Assembly: GCA_029721435.1 (NCBI GenBank)
Contig: CM056574.1
Location: 69,483,501-69,547,500 of the forward strand
Source: Gymnothorax reevesii
Lineage: Eukaryota > Chordata > Actinopteri > Anguilliformes > Muraenidae
Reading direction: 5' to 3'
Length of the DNA stretch: 64,000 nt
Position numbers and translations under genes: made by a program. Below the pieces are notes generated by a model. It saw only the letters and a program-made list of their open reading frames with translations, did no database searches and had not been told where the DNA came from. Below are positions 10,575 to 21,763 of the stretch, in pieces (positions within the stretch are counted from its first letter, which is position 1; each line of letters opens with the position of its first letter).

Positions 10575-11208
10575 CTGAAGCAGTTCCCTGTTGCCACAGA
10601 CTACTTTCACTACAGCATGATAGTACACCACCTCACGATGTTACTCTGACACTATGTTTGACATTTTGATGAGGTATTTAAAAATTAAAGCTCTCCGAAT
10701 TATTGCATATTTTTTGTGGTGTTCCGTGTAATTTCAGATTGCAATTAAAATTAAACTCCCTGGTGCCACATGATAATGTCAGTGTAGCTCGATAGGACAC
10801 CACCTCACCGAGTTACTCAAACAGTATGAGGATATTCTCGTGCGGATTTCAAAATTAAAGCCCTCTGAAAGATCACATATTTTTGCCCTGTTCCCTCTAA
10901 TTTCAGATTAGAGTTAAATTGGACCTCCGAGTTGACACAAGCTAAATTCAGAACATGATAGTACATTATCTCAGAGTGTTACTCAGGCAGGATGAGGACA
11001 TTCTGATATGGTATTTCAAAACTAAAACTACCTGCAATAGCATTTAATTTCAGCGGTGTTCCCTCTAATTTCAGACAACAGTTAGAGTAAAACACCCTGT
11101 TGCCGCAGAATAATTTCACAACAGCATGATGGTACACCACAACAGTATTACAGAGACAGCATGAAGACATTCTGATGGGTTATTTCAAAATAAAAGACCT
11201 TTAAAAAA
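10575..11208. repeat. minisatellite, period about 170 bp, left part (about 4 units)
   Basis: Corresponding CTGTTGCC-type points lie at 10588, 10760, about 10929 and 11097. Each unit carries CAGCATGATAGTACACCA-like, GAGGACATTCTGATG-like and GTTCCCTCTAATTTCAG-like segments. The array is cut at 11209 by a Tc1 element and resumes at 14212. Confidence 0.88.
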
Positions 11209-11324
11209 TACAACCCCAATTCCAAAATAGTTGGGACAAAGTGTAAATTGTAAATAAAATCAAAATGCAATGACCTTCAGATCACATGAGCCAATATGTT
11301 ATTTACAATAGAACATAGATAACA

Positions 11325-12376
11325 TAGCCTGGAATCCATCCATATCAAGCTTTGGTCGCTCCCAACGTTCACTTGCAGATATGTCTGGCCTCAGTTGATT
11401 GAAAGTCAAACGCTGGTCTAATATTCGCACAAAATCCATGCGAGATCTGTGATTGGCTCACAGTTGCAAGGGTGCCCTGCCCCTTTACACAGACTTAAAA
11501 ATAAATAAGATACTACAGTTCTGCATTCAACGGAAGTCCCGCCTCCCCGCTCATGTTTATATGAGTATTCATCTCAGCGGCAGCAGAGTCTCTGGGAAAT
11601 GAACGAGCTGGGAGGTGGGACTTCCGTTGAATGCTTGAGCTTACTTGAAGCATAACTGTGGTATTTTATTATTTTTAGCAAAAAATTTAAAAAACGCGTT
11701 TCTAGAGTTCTGAGGATACGAGAGGACAAAGGACATTTTGTGGAGTTTTCCCATTGCTATTAGTGACCCCATTTGCTTCCAGCAAAAAAGCAATTTGAAT
11801 AATTTTTCAAAACTCTCCAGTGGCCATAAAGTTGCGCCAGGTGAAGAACAACTTCATCCGTTCAAGACATCTAATGGTGAGAAAGTATTAATTTTAGATT
11901 TTGGGTGGAGTATCACTTTAATCTAGCTAATGCAATCATGCCCTTCGAGCTATAGCTAATGCCAATTACAGTGAAATACGTTATGTAATTTGAGTATTAT
12001 TTACTTTAGCCTTTATTATACCGGGGAATCCCCCTGAAATAAACAAAATGCAGATATGGCCAAACATTATCCTGTTCAAAACCTAACAACCACTCCAAAA
12101 GTAAACGCAAGCAAGCCATGATCTAATTTTTAAGCTCATGTCAAATAACATTCACGAATGACGTTGCTGTTGTTGTTGGCCAGCTAACTCATATTTGATT
12201 GGTGGTTCTCGCCAAAAGGTCACCCAATCAGCCAAGAGCAGAAAACATGAATATTTAGATATTCACTTCATTTGTGATATAAGGGCTAAACGCTGGCTAT
12301 ACGACTGAGGCCAGACTGATATCAGTCAGTGACCGTTGGGAGCGACCAGCACTTGATGCATAAGGATTCCAGGCTA
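11325..12376. mobile_element. non-autonomous DNA transposon with long inverted ends, superfamily unclear
   Basis: Inverted ends start TAGCCTGGAATCC and extend about 48 bp (both contain TGGTCGCTCCCAACG). The 8-bp target duplication AGATAACA is seen at 11317-11324 and 12377-12384, and removing the insert restores the Tc1 sequence. A second inverted pair lies inside: ATTCAACGGAAGTCCCGCC near 11525 and its near-complement near 11610-11635. No transposase is recognisable; the plus ORF at 11738-11926 matches nothing. An 8-bp duplication fits hAT, P or similar families, but the termini are not typical of any I can name. Confidence 0.85.
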
Positions 12377-12632
12377 AGATAACATTCCAAATGTTGAAAC
12401 TGAGACAGTTTACATTTTTATCCACAAAATGAGCTTGTTTCAAATTTTCTGGCTGCAGCAGGTCTCAAAAAAGTTGGGACACAGGCAAAAAAGGGCTGAA
12501 AAAGCTATTAATATATAAAAGAATCAGCTGAAAAAACATTTAGCAAGTAATTACATTAACTGGCATCAGGTGTGTAACATCATTTGCTATAAAAGGGATG
12601 TCTTAGAGAGGCTGAGTCTCTCAGAAGTAAAG

Positions 12633-13663
12633 ATGGCCAGAGGCTCTCCAACCTGTGAAGGCTTGTGTAAAGAAAATTGTGGAATACTTTTAAAACAATG
12701 TTGCTCAACGTCAAATTGCAAAGGCTTCAAAGGTCTCATCACCGACAGTGCATAACATCATCAAAAGATTCAGAGAAACTGGAAAAATCTCTGCGTAAGA
12801 GACAAGGCCAAAGACCTTTACTGGATGCCCATGATCTTCGGGCCCCCAGACGCTACTGCATCACCGACATGATTCTGGCATTGACATTACTGAATGGGCC
12901 CAGGAATACTTAAACAAACCATTGTCTGTAAACACAGTCTGCCGTGCCATCCACAGATGCCACCTAAAACTCTATCATGAGAAAAGGAAGCCATTGTTGA
13001 GCATGATCCAGAAGCACCACCATGTCTGTGGGCCAGGGCTCATTTAAAATGGACTGTAGCAAAGTGGCAAAGTGTCCTGTGGTCAGATGAGTCCAAATTT
13101 GACATTCTTGTTGGAAATCATGGGCGTTGTGTCCTCTGGGTTAGAGAGGAAAAAGACCACCCCTCCTGTTATCAGATTTCAGTTCAAAAGCCAGCATCTC
13201 TGATGGTATGGGGATGCATAAGTGCATATGGTGTGAGACACTTGCATGATTAAAAAAGCACCATGAATGCTGAAAGCTATATAAAGGTTTTAGAGCAACA
13301 TATGCTCCCCTCCATACAACATCCATTCCAAGGAAGGCCTTGTGTATTTCAGCAGGACAATGCAAAACCACATACTGCAGCTATTACAACAGCATCGCTT
13401 CGTAGTAGAAGAGTCTGTGTGCTGAACTGGCCTGCCTGCAGTCCTGATCTTTCACCAGTTGAGAACATTTAGCGCATAATTAAACGAAAAGTCCGTCAAA
13501 GAAGACTGAAAACTCTCCAGTAGCCGGAAGTCTGTATTAAACAAGACTAGGATCAAATTCCAATGGCTAAACTCTAGAAACTTATCTCCTCAATACCCAG
13601 ATGCCTCCACTCTGTGTTAAAAAGAAGAGGGGATGGTCCACCATGGAAAACAGGCCCCTGCCC
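12633..13663 (+). pseudogene. Tc1 transposase, decayed
   Basis: Starting at the ATG at 12633, Tc1-type coding sequence can be followed through several frames: helix-turn-helix region (about 12640-12830), catalytic core with VFQQDNAKPHTA (second Asp, about 13350) and NWPACSPDLSPVEN (about 13428, Glu region). The C-terminal part carries stops and ends near 13663 at PPWKTGPCPN-like sequence. Frameshifts and stops exclude activity. The normal protein is about 340 aa. Confidence 0.88.
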
Positions 13664-13770
13664 CAACTTTTCTGAGACCTGTAGCAGCCATCAAATTTGA
13701 AATTAGCTCATTTTGTGAATTAAATTGCAAAATTTCTCAGTTTCAATATTTGTTATGTTATCTCTGTTCT

Positions 13771-14105
13771 TGCTGCCTCTCAGCAAGAAGGTCGTGGGTT
13801 TGAATCCGGCCTGGGGCCTTTCTGTGTGGAGTTTGCATGTTCTCCCCGAGTTGCGTGGGTTTTCGCCGGGTACTCCGGTTTCCTCCCACAGTCCAAAGAC
13901 ATGCATATCAGGCTAATTGGAGACACCAAATTGCCCATAGGTATGAGTGTGAGAGTGAATGGTGTGTGCGCACTGCGATGGATTGGCAAGCTGTTCAGGG
14001 TGGGTCCCTGCCTTTGCCCGTAGTCAGCTGGGATAGGCTCCAGCTCGCCCCGTGACCCTAGTGAGGAATAAGCGGGTATAGAAAATGGATGGATGGATGG
14101 ATGGA
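13771..14105 (+). mobile_element. SINE with LINE2-like 3' end, 5'-truncated
   Basis: Begins inside the head (TGCTGCCTCTCAGCAAGAAG), has a B-box-like GGGTTTGAATCC, then the conserved body (GTTTGCATGTTCTCCCC, CTCCGGTTTCCTCCCACAGT) and ends in (GGAT)n at 14084-14105. The 12-bp duplication TATCTCTGTTCT flanks it (13759-13770 and 14106-14117). A longer minus-strand copy is at 60184-60543. The body and GGATG tail match the widespread teleost L2-tailed SINE type. Confidence 0.92.
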
Positions 14106-14211
14106 TATCTCTGTTCTATTGTGAACTGGCTGGTGTGTTTTGAAAGTCATTGTGTTTTGATTTTATTCACAATTTACACTTTGTCCCAACGATTTCGGAA
14201 TTAGGGTTGTA

Positions 14212-14379
14212 GTATATTTTTTGCTGTGTTCCTTCGAATCTCTGATCAGAATTAAAATGAAACTCCCTGTTGCCGCGGACTAGTTTTATGACAGCATGAT
14301 AGCATACCAACTCACTGCCTTGCTGAAGACAGTATGAGGACATTCTGATGAGGCATTATAAAATTCATGCCCTCTGAAT
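14212..14379. repeat. minisatellite, period about 170 bp, right remnant
   Basis: Continues the array at 10575-11208: AACTCCCTGTTGCCGCGGAC, ACAGCATGATAGCATACCA, GAGGACATTCTGATGAGG and CCCTCTGAATTACA are in the same order as in the left units. The second Tc1 element starts here at 14382. Confidence 0.88.
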
Positions 14380-15025
14380 TACAAGCCTCAATTCTAAGGA
14401 AGTTGGGACGATTTGTAAAACGTAAATAAAAATAGAAAACAATGATTTGTAAATCCTTTTCAACCGATATTCAATTGAGCTCACTACAAAGACAAGATAT
14501 TTAATGTTCAAACTGAAAAACTTTTTTTGGAAATATTCACTCGTTTTGAATTTGATGCCTGCAACACGTTCCAAAAAAACTGGGACAGGGGCAACAAAAG
14601 ACTGGGAAAGTTGAGGAATGCTCAAAAAACACCTGTTTGGAACATTCCACATGTGAACAGGTTGATTTGAAACAGGTCAGTGTCATGATTAGGTATAAAA
14701 GGAGCATCCCAGAAAGGCTCAGTCATTTACAAGCGAGGATGGAGTGAGGTTCACCACTTTGTGAACAACAGCGTGAGCAAATAGCTCAATTCCAAGGAAT
14801 TTAAGGATTTCATCTTCTATCGTCCATAATATCATTAAAAGATTTAGAGAATCCAGAGAAATCTCAACATGTAAAGTGGCAGTGCCAGAAACCAACATTG
14901 AATGCCCATGACCGTCAGTCCCTCAGGCAGCACTGCATTAAAAATCGATATCATTCTATAAAGGATATTACCACGTGGGCTCAGGAACAGGCTGGAAAAC
15001 CATTGTCAGTTAAAACAGTTTGTCG

Positions 15026-15526
15026 TGTAATGTGAATATAGGCCACTGGATGGCAGTATTTACCTTTTTTTTTATTCAGCTCAGACTGGAGCTATGTTTA
15101 GACATGTCCTGGACATGTCTGGGGCAAGTCCCCGAAAAGTAAAAAAAAGAGGTCTAAATGTGGGTGGGGTCTGCAAAAGAGTATATAAGGAAAAGAATTG
15201 AGACAGAAAAGTAGTAGGAGAAATTGCAAGGAGAAGGATACATGTGACCAGACCTGTCATTTATGTTCAAGACCTGTGAAGTTTTCTTTTGTGGATTTTT
15301 GCCTGTGTTTTAGCCTTTTTCCTCACCCAGCACATCACCAGGAAACCCACCAAAGGGACTGTAACTATTCCTTTTTTTTTGTGTATATTCAATCTTGGTC
15401 TTTAGTTGTAGGTTAGTGTTAGTCTTTGTCTGTTTAATTAAATGTGTTTGAGTTTTAAAAACTGTGTCTGTCATCCCTTGCTGTTGCTGTTGTGTTGTAA
15501 TGTAATAAGAAATTGGGGCCATAACA
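15026..15526 (+). mobile_element. solo LTR, copy 1
   Basis: 501 bp starting TGTAATG and ending CATAACA (TG...CA), with a 4-bp duplication GTCG on both sides (15022-15025 and 15527-15530). A TATA box (GAGTATATAAGG) lies at 15179-15190. A related copy lies at 23898-24331. No internal retroelement region is attached, so it is a solo LTR from recombination. Orientation is inferred from the TATA box. Confidence 0.8.
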
Positions 15527-15737
15527 GTCGCTACATCTACAAAAGAACAAGTGCAAGTTAAAATTCAACCACGCAAAGCAAAAGCCATATGTCAACAACA
15601 CCCAGAAAAGCTGCTGGCTTCTCTGGGCCCCAGACTGACGCAAAGTGGAAAAGAGTGCTGTGGCCTGACGAGTTCACATTTCAAATTATTTTTGGAAATC
15701 ATGGACGTTGTATCCTCCGGGCTATAGAGGAAAATAG

Positions 15738-16055
15738 CCAATTCCATGAAAAAAGATGACGAGCAAAAATGAAATCTCTGTTTAATATATAGTGAAGGGC
15801 CTCAATCAATCTACGAAACCCCTAACTTAAAGAAGCATATACATATTAATGGCTGAATGACTATTTTTCAGCATGAGTTTTGCATCCAAACAGATGGTGC
15901 GAATTTTACCCTGAAATCGGCCCAAAATCAGGTAATTGGGACCTTTGAAATTACCAGCAACTAAATGGGTATTACAATTCATATCTTTCAATTTCAGAGC
16001 ATCAATTTAAAGTACAGGGGAGCTTGAACCCTCATGTGGCTGGTCAGAAGGTAGG
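15738..16055. other. spacer inside the block splitting Tc1 element 2
   Basis: No homology recognised. It lies between the Tc1 break and the start of Harbinger copy A. Confidence 0.4.
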
Positions 16056-16546
16056 GGTGACTTCTAAAGTAGCTACGCGCTTTTCAGCCCAAGCGTATTC
16101 TCCCCTCGACTTAAGTCTGTGCATTACGCGCCCCGTAGGCAGTTACGCGCTTGGGGCGGAGCGAGGCCAAAATCGGGGCGTTTCCGGGCGTTTCTCAGGC
16201 AAAGAACATTTCGGCGTATTCTCCCCCTGGCTTATGTGCTTTTTCTGTGAAGGGCTTTTGAGGGCTGTATTAACGTCAAGCGTCATCATAAGGCGAAATA
16301 GAATATTGTGTTTGATGTCGGTTATAGGCCGAATTTTATCATTAATTTTATTTTATTTAACGTGGTAAAGGTTGCCACATTCAATTTTCGATTGTTTTTC
16401 CTTATTTCTAAACTACATTTCTCAAAGCCATAATAAATTAACAAAATCATCACCTGACATTACGCAACAGCCTCTTCTCCAATTACTTCAATTACAAACG
16501 CATAGCAATTAATTAATACGAGTATACATAAGGCCATCATTCTACC

Positions 16547-16930
16547 ATGCCCTCACAATGTAAAACCAAAATGGCAGTCCTGCATTTGCTTGCACTCTTG
16601 CGTGATTGGGAAAGAGTAAGAGGAGCGCGCCAAGCGCGAAGGCGACCACGCGTATATCGGCTTCGTTTGGACATCCCGGGACTTCAAACACGGAGTGCAT
16701 CCAGCGCTATCGTCTGGAACGTGCATGAGGCAATCATCTATCTTTGCTGACTTTTGGATGAACAGCTACCCAGGCGCAGCAATTACCCACAAAACATACC
16801 CGTGGTCATCAAGGTCACAACTGCGCTATCGGTCCTGGCATCTGGGTCGTTCCAGAGAGTGGCTGATGATGTCTTGCACATATCACATGCGTCTGTGTTA
16901 AGGCGTCTGACACAGTTCGTTGACGCTCCA
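16547..16930 (+). pseudogene. Harbinger transposase N-terminal remnant, copy A
   Basis: MPSQCKTKMAVLHLLALLRD starts the frame, followed by VYRLRLDI. A frame change comes before HEAIIYLC, a stop (TGA) interrupts, and the text resumes with LLDEQLPRRSNYPQNIPV and ALSVLASGSFQRVADDVLHI. This is the N-terminal region of HARBI1-like nucleases (RFRL...IIYLC, then SFLASGSFQRVAGDV). Catalytic DDE residues of the C-terminal two thirds are absent. The same frame change occurs in copy B. Confidence 0.8.
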
Positions 16931-16934
16931 AGTT

Positions 16935-17142
16935 CTTCTCCATGCACTTCCACTGCAGAAAAAGTGGATGCCACCTCGTCCTCCAGTGCAGTGAAATGCA
17001 CAGGGGATGACAGTTGCCCACCACCTGTTGCGTGCATACTTCTTCGGTGTGCAGAGAGCCTGGCTTTTACAGCGCCCCGCAGATCTCTCTGTTTATGCTT
17101 TAAATCAAGGAAACTACGCTTACGTCTCTCCACCGAAGCCAC
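16935..17142 (-). pseudogene. Harbinger Myb/SANT-like accessory protein fragment, copy A
   Basis: Minus-strand frame: MASVERRKRSFLDLKHKQRD, LRGAVKARLSAHRRSMHATG, GGQLSSPVHFTALEDEVAS. The pattern KR-S-DLKxKxxDL, then a basic helix, then TGGG-PSSPVxFTALE is that of the Myb/SANT-like DNA-binding partner encoded by vertebrate Harbinger elements. The N-terminal helices were not located. It faces the transposase remnant, and the two abut near 16935. Confidence 0.65.
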
Positions 17143-17437
17143 ATCCAGAACGATTCGCTGCTTTCTTCCTCATTTCTTCTATGCCCGCTAGCCATACAAC
17201 ACCAACATCTGTGAAATTTGGTTTTCGGCTTTGGCTCGACGTCGCCATCATTGTCTTCATGTTCTGTTTACAAATGCTACTGACCTATATGTTTGTGATA
17301 ATCTAAAAAGTCGTGAAATTCTCACGAGTGAGGAGATTGATTTTCTAATTGAGGATATCTGTATTAACTAACTTGCGTCTTTGTAATTTTTTTTTTTTAC
17401 CGTTGATAATACTGTGTATTATAATGTGTGAATAAAG

Positions 17438-17934
17438 GGGGAGCTGCCGGATAGCTCACTCGGTTAAGGCACTGCGCTGCAGGTGACTATCACGTCGCGG
17501 GTTCGAGCCCCGGCGTACCCACCGGCAGGGGTCAGCAGCTTTCTCAGAGTAGCGCGCAATTGGCCATCGCGCTACAGGGTTCCAAATTGGGAAAGGACTG
17601 CCGGATTTGGGGATACAGTAATAGCTTTATTAGTTACTCCAGCGCCTCATGTTGGCCAGACGGGTGCTCATCAGGAAGACTCTGGGTTTGTTCATGTCCG
17701 GGTATCCTCAGCCCTCGTTCTGAACTTCCGAGGATTCAACCAATGAGTGTATAAGAATCAGTGGTTGACAGGCACGTGCTTCGGAGGAGAGCCGTGAACT
17801 GTCCTCACTATCCTGAGTTGGCAGCAAGGGGTCGCATACGAGCAAGCTTTGTACATAGTTCACCAATTGGGCATTCCAGATTCAGGTGGGATTTGGAGAT
17901 GCCAAATTTAAAAAAAAAAAGAAAAGAAAAAAAA
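17438..17934 (+). mobile_element. tRNA-headed SINE, copy 2 (full length)
   Basis: Head with A-box TAGCTCACTCGG and B-box GGGTTCGAGCCC; 3' end CCAAATTT followed by an A-rich tail with G interruptions. It is flanked by the 15-bp duplication AATGTGTGAATAAAG (17423-17437 and 17935-17949). Copy B of the Harbinger element shows the empty site, with a single AATGTGTGAATAAAG at about 53949. Confidence 0.95.
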
Positions 17935-18106
17935 AATGTGTGAATAAAGATATTATTAAATAGGCTACTAGATTGAGCCCTACCCTGGACAAGACCAAAG
18001 CACTACCCATCTGTTAATCATTTTTAGCCAATAAGAATAGCCGACATGGGAAGAATCATCATCGATAAATGGGGTAATTAACTATAATAAAGTATTAGGC
18101 ACAAGT

Positions 18107-18930
18107 TCAAGTGAATGTGTCGCTCAAATCAAATGGGACATAATAGGCTACAGATATGGAATTATGTGATTGCTGAGGCGGTTTCGGGGCGGGGGGATGA
18201 CAGTGTGCGGGGTAAGAATCCTTTGTTAAAGCGTTTCCATGTCCTTCAGTTGCAAACCTGACATTGGCGTAGTTTGAGATTTCAAGTGCGCAATTTCTAA
18301 ATGAGATCATATAAATTGTCTTTGATTGTCTTTTTTGTGTGACTAGAATGTTCCCTTTGTCTTCTTCCCTGCCTTTCACTGAAAAAACAGGCTGGTGTAG
18401 GAGGGGCACATTTTCAATGATCTGAGAAGCGCTAAATTCTTTATTTGTTATTTCATTATCGCGGCAATTAGTTTGTTTGCATAGCTTTAATGCCATGGTG
18501 GCTAGAATAAGAAATAAGAAGTAGTCTGCATTACTTCTTGTAATTAGCACAGACATACATAGGCCTACTATTACAGCGGGATATTGTCGGCCTGCTGATA
18601 AAACCTTGTATCTTAAAAATTATAAACTTCACAGGAAAGTAAAAAATAAATATAGAATAAAAAAATTAAATAATATAAATTGATAAATATAGTTTAAAAT
18701 AGAAAAGTTTAATTTTGCATTTAAGAATATTGGACATACGAGTTTTTGTTTCTTATCAGTTTGGAGATACGAGGTTTTATCAGCAGGCCTACGATATTCA
18801 AATTTAAAGTCTGGTTTGCGTTTTCCATGGACCACAACTACATTTTCATGGTTAATCAGAAAATCCTTGTTTTCCTGATAGCCATAATCGATGAGCTTTG
18901 TCCAGAGTCTGCCTCTCTTTTGCATTAGTC
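18107..18930 (-). pseudogene. Harbinger interior ORF remnants, function unknown
   Basis: Two minus-strand frames (18107-18556 and 18629-18925) have counterparts in copy B (about 54170-54833 and 55078-55311). Both copies keep the word DFKFEYRRPADKTSYLQTDK. They may be the upstream part of the Myb-like gene or simple noncoding conservation between copies. Copy B carries indels that break the frames. I do not recognise the protein. Confidence 0.35.
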
Positions 18931-19076
18931 ACACCTCTTTCATCAGGCCGCCTACATTCTGAAGTTAAGCGCTGTGGGCGTGATCGAAGCGCGAAGGGGA
19001 GAATACCCGTAACTCAAAAGCATTTAACTCGAATCGCGTAGAAAAGGACTTACGCGCAAATGGGAGAATAGACCCC

Positions 19077-20187
19077 CATGCACGTATGGCACTGAAGTAA
19101 AAGAAAATGGCTTATTAAAAAAACTACTGACAGGGCCCCTGAGGCGACCGAGCTGCATAATGACGTTAAGTACCATAAATGATTAAAAATGTGTGTGATG
19201 CAACCCATTAGATACAGGTTTGATGTCACACACATGTAATACAGCTTTCTTGGGTCACAATTGTTCAGATTCCATTGATTGGCCAGCGTCAACTAATATT
19301 TTCACATGGCCAATTCTTCTGGAAACTTTCATCATCACTGGTGTTTGAATCTAGATGACGGACTATTGAATTCAATGGAATGAATAATTTGTTCGCTAAC
19401 ATGCTAACCCTTTTGGCCAGCAATGAGTTACACATGTAACTGTAATCGTAAACGCTTGAATTGAATAATTTTAATGGCGAAAAGCATTAGCATGCTAGCT
19501 AGCGAATTATTCATCCAATTGACTTGAATAAACTGTAAACTAGAAGCCAAATGCTATTTTTCCATTTGCCAAATAGTACGGTGCTGACATTTATGGGATA
19601 AATATAATCTCAAATTCATGAGAACGAGCTACCTAATTGATGAAACTCAAGTACTACTCATGTTGCGTGAATTTGATATCTCAGGCTCACTCATTGGAGA
19701 TCCTCCATGTATTTTGCTGTAAGTATTTCTATTTGCGTAATTTCTACTGTTTTGATCAAAAAGACGAAATCTGCATCACGGCATTGACTTTTTCATAGTT
19801 TTAGATTGACGATTTGTCCTGTTAGCTCATTTTCGTCCCTAGACCTCTGCTAGTCAAAGTCCGAATACAAAATTTAACCTGTGTGATTTATCATTTGCTA
19901 CACGTTCTAATGCTAGTTTTGTGACTTCTAATCTTACAGTCCAGAGTTGAGTTTGTGATTTTCACCAATTTTTCAGAATTGTTTCTACAGTTCTCCTTTT
20001 GAGTAAGCAATGTATTAAGCAAGTGGATTGAGTCTGCAGTCTTCAGTTTATGGTTAAGAAGCAGGATTGTTTCAACAGAGTAAGGATCAGTGATCAGATT
20101 AGGCGGAGTCGCATCGCAAAATGCGAATCAAATTTCAGCAGCTTTGACAAAATGCTAATCATTATAACATTCCCTTTGCAAAAAATG
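19077..20187. other. spacer with a palindromic segment
   Basis: No gene. An inverted pair at 19363-19531 is listed separately. Confidence 0.4.
19363..19531. repeat. MITE-like inverted repeat
   Basis: The left arm TTGAATTCAATGGAATGAAT (about 19365) and the right arm ending ATTCATCCAATTGACTTGAA (about 19527) are imperfect reverse complements. They continue inwards through TTCGCTAACATGCTAA against TTAGCATGCTAGCTAGCGAA. Arms are about 45 bp, spacer about 65 bp. No clear target duplication. Confidence 0.55.
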
Positions 20188-20204
20188 TGATTCAAAAAAA
20201 TCTT

Positions 20205-20623
20205 TTTTTTTTTTTTTAAATATAATTTGGCATTTCCTATCCCACCCAAATTTGGAATGCCCAATCCATGAACTATGTACAAGGCTTGCTCGTATGCTAC
20301 CCCTTACTGCCAACTCAGGAGAGAGACAGTTCGCGGCTCTCCTCCGAAGCATGCGCCTGTCAGCCCCTACCTACATCTTTACACTCATTGGTCAAAATTA
20401 TCGCAAGTTCAGAATGAGGATACCCGAACACGAGCAAGCTTAGAATCTCAATGATGAGCGCCTGGCTGGCCAACTGGAGGCGCTTGAGCAATGAACAAGG
20501 CAATCATTTTTAATTTCCCTTCCTAGCAGTCCATTCTCAATTTACATCCCTACAGCGCTTAAGCCAATCGTGCGCTGTTCTGAAAAAGCTGCCGACCACT
20601 GCTGGTTGGTACAACTGGGGATC
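20205..20623 (-). mobile_element. tRNA-headed SINE family, copy 3 (head missing)
   Basis: Minus-strand body and A-tail (a T-run at 20205 on the plus strand) match copies 1 and 2. The tRNA-like head is absent, and the 5' end stops at the CAGCAGTGGTCGGCAGCTTT-like junction. A near-perfect 16-17-bp duplication TGATTCAAAAAAATCTT / TGATTAAAAAAATCTT flanks it (20188-20204 and 20624-20639), so the truncation happened at insertion. Confidence 0.9.
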
Positions 20624-20814
20624 TGATTAAAAAAATCTTAATGATATTTCATTGATTCCGACTCACTGGCCTGTGAATTTCCGAGTTCCCAAGCCACATA
20701 GCAATAGCAGAAGTTTTAACGATTTGGTTGGCTGGAAAAAGATCATTTGCATATCAACCAATCAGCTTCTGGTGAGCGCATGCATGTACTAGGGAGGCTT
20801 TCTGGTATAGTCAT

Positions 20815-21065
20815 GGGCTGTGTCCCAATTCAGCGGTTGCATCCTTTGAAGGACATGGCCTTCGAGGGCTACCAAGGTAGTGTCCTTTTTTGACCGCGAA
20901 AGCCAAACCTAGCTATCTCCGAAATTAGATGGTCTAGTTAACAGAGGATTCGCAGTTGGTGTCTCATGCTGTTCCCGCCCTTAGCTTGGGGTCTGAAAGC
21001 CCTGCTCTCATCGCCTAGCAATCTTAACAGCTACAGCTGACAATTGGGACCCTTCAGCGTAACTT
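20815..21065. repeat. possible MITE with TGTCCCAATT ends
   Basis: The left end GGGCTGTGTCCCAATTCAGC and the right end TGACAATTGGGACCCTTCAG are imperfect inverted repeats. The interior (GAAGGACATGGCCTTCGAGG) resembles abundant fish elements that begin this way. Boundaries and target duplication are uncertain. Confidence 0.5.
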
Positions 21066-21763
21066 GCGAGATGGAAATTTCAATTTTTTTTGTTTGTTTT
21101 TTCATTTATTGGAGGAGATTGAAGAGATGCTTTGCCGCTGACGCCGGTGGGTGATTTATCTCTGGCTGAGAGAGCCATGTCGAGGTAAAATATTTATCTT
21201 GAGGTTTGCACTTTGAGCCAACAGTCCACAGTAGCTAATCAGCCGACTCCCGTCAGCCTAATTAATGAATGGCTAATGTCGTTTGACCATAAAGCCATTT
21301 CATATTCAAAATGACCAGAAGTGGAATGTAACTTTGTGCCTTTCCTTAACTGCTAATTCTAGATACCTGTACTTTTTATCATTTCCATTTTATGCAAATT
21401 TATGCTACCTGTCCTCTGTATATTATGGGCAAATTATGTACTTTCCAGCTACTCCTCATTTATTTCTCTAAGCACTAGCTTTATCCAGCTAGTTACATTT
21501 CAGATTACAAATTTTCATACCGTTCCTGTTCAGCAAAAACCATGCAGCTATCCCAAAATGTGTTGATGTTAAATGATAATGCTTTTAATAAAAAGACATT
21601 TAAGAGTGACATTCCTTTGTGGATTTACAACATTCTCCAACCCCAAAATCAATACATTCTATTTCAATCCCCTTGGATTGGTAGGAAAATAAATCATCAC
21701 AAAGCCAAAAAAGGGCTTCTTTTTGAGATCATCAAATTACAAAATCCAGAAGTACAACGTATA
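21066..21763. other. spacer to the Tc1 element 2 junction, no gene recognised
   Basis: AT-rich. Contains chance ORFs only. Confidence 0.4.

Larger units (their letters stand above)
11211..14209 (+). mobile_element. Tc1/mariner element 1, split by two nested insertions
   Basis: The left end CAACCCCAATTCCAAAATAG is matched in inverted orientation at the right end, and both continue with GTTGGGACAAAGTGTAAATT-like sequence. TA target sites flank it (11209-11210 and 14210-14211). Without its insertions the element is about 1.6 kb, a normal Tc1 length. Nested inside are an 8-bp-duplication element (11325-12376) and an L2-tailed SINE (13771-14105). It inserted into the 170-bp minisatellite. Confidence 0.93.
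16057..19076 (+). mobile_element. PIF/Harbinger element, copy A
   Basis: Collinear with copy B (52590-55496) over almost its full length. It shares CGTATTCTCCCCTCGACTTA at the left, the transposase and Myb-like remnants, and the right inverted end TGGGAGAATAGACCCC (19061-19076). The first about 20 bp of the left inverted end are diverged or lost (GGGGTGACTTCT against GGGGTCTATTCT), so the left boundary is approximate and no target duplication can be read. A SINE is nested at 17438-17934. Confidence 0.85.

Noticed and set aside
16783..17142. Whole minus-strand ORF as one Myb-like protein
   Set aside because: The part below about 16935 is antisense of the transposase remnant; only the upper part has Myb/SANT-like sequence.
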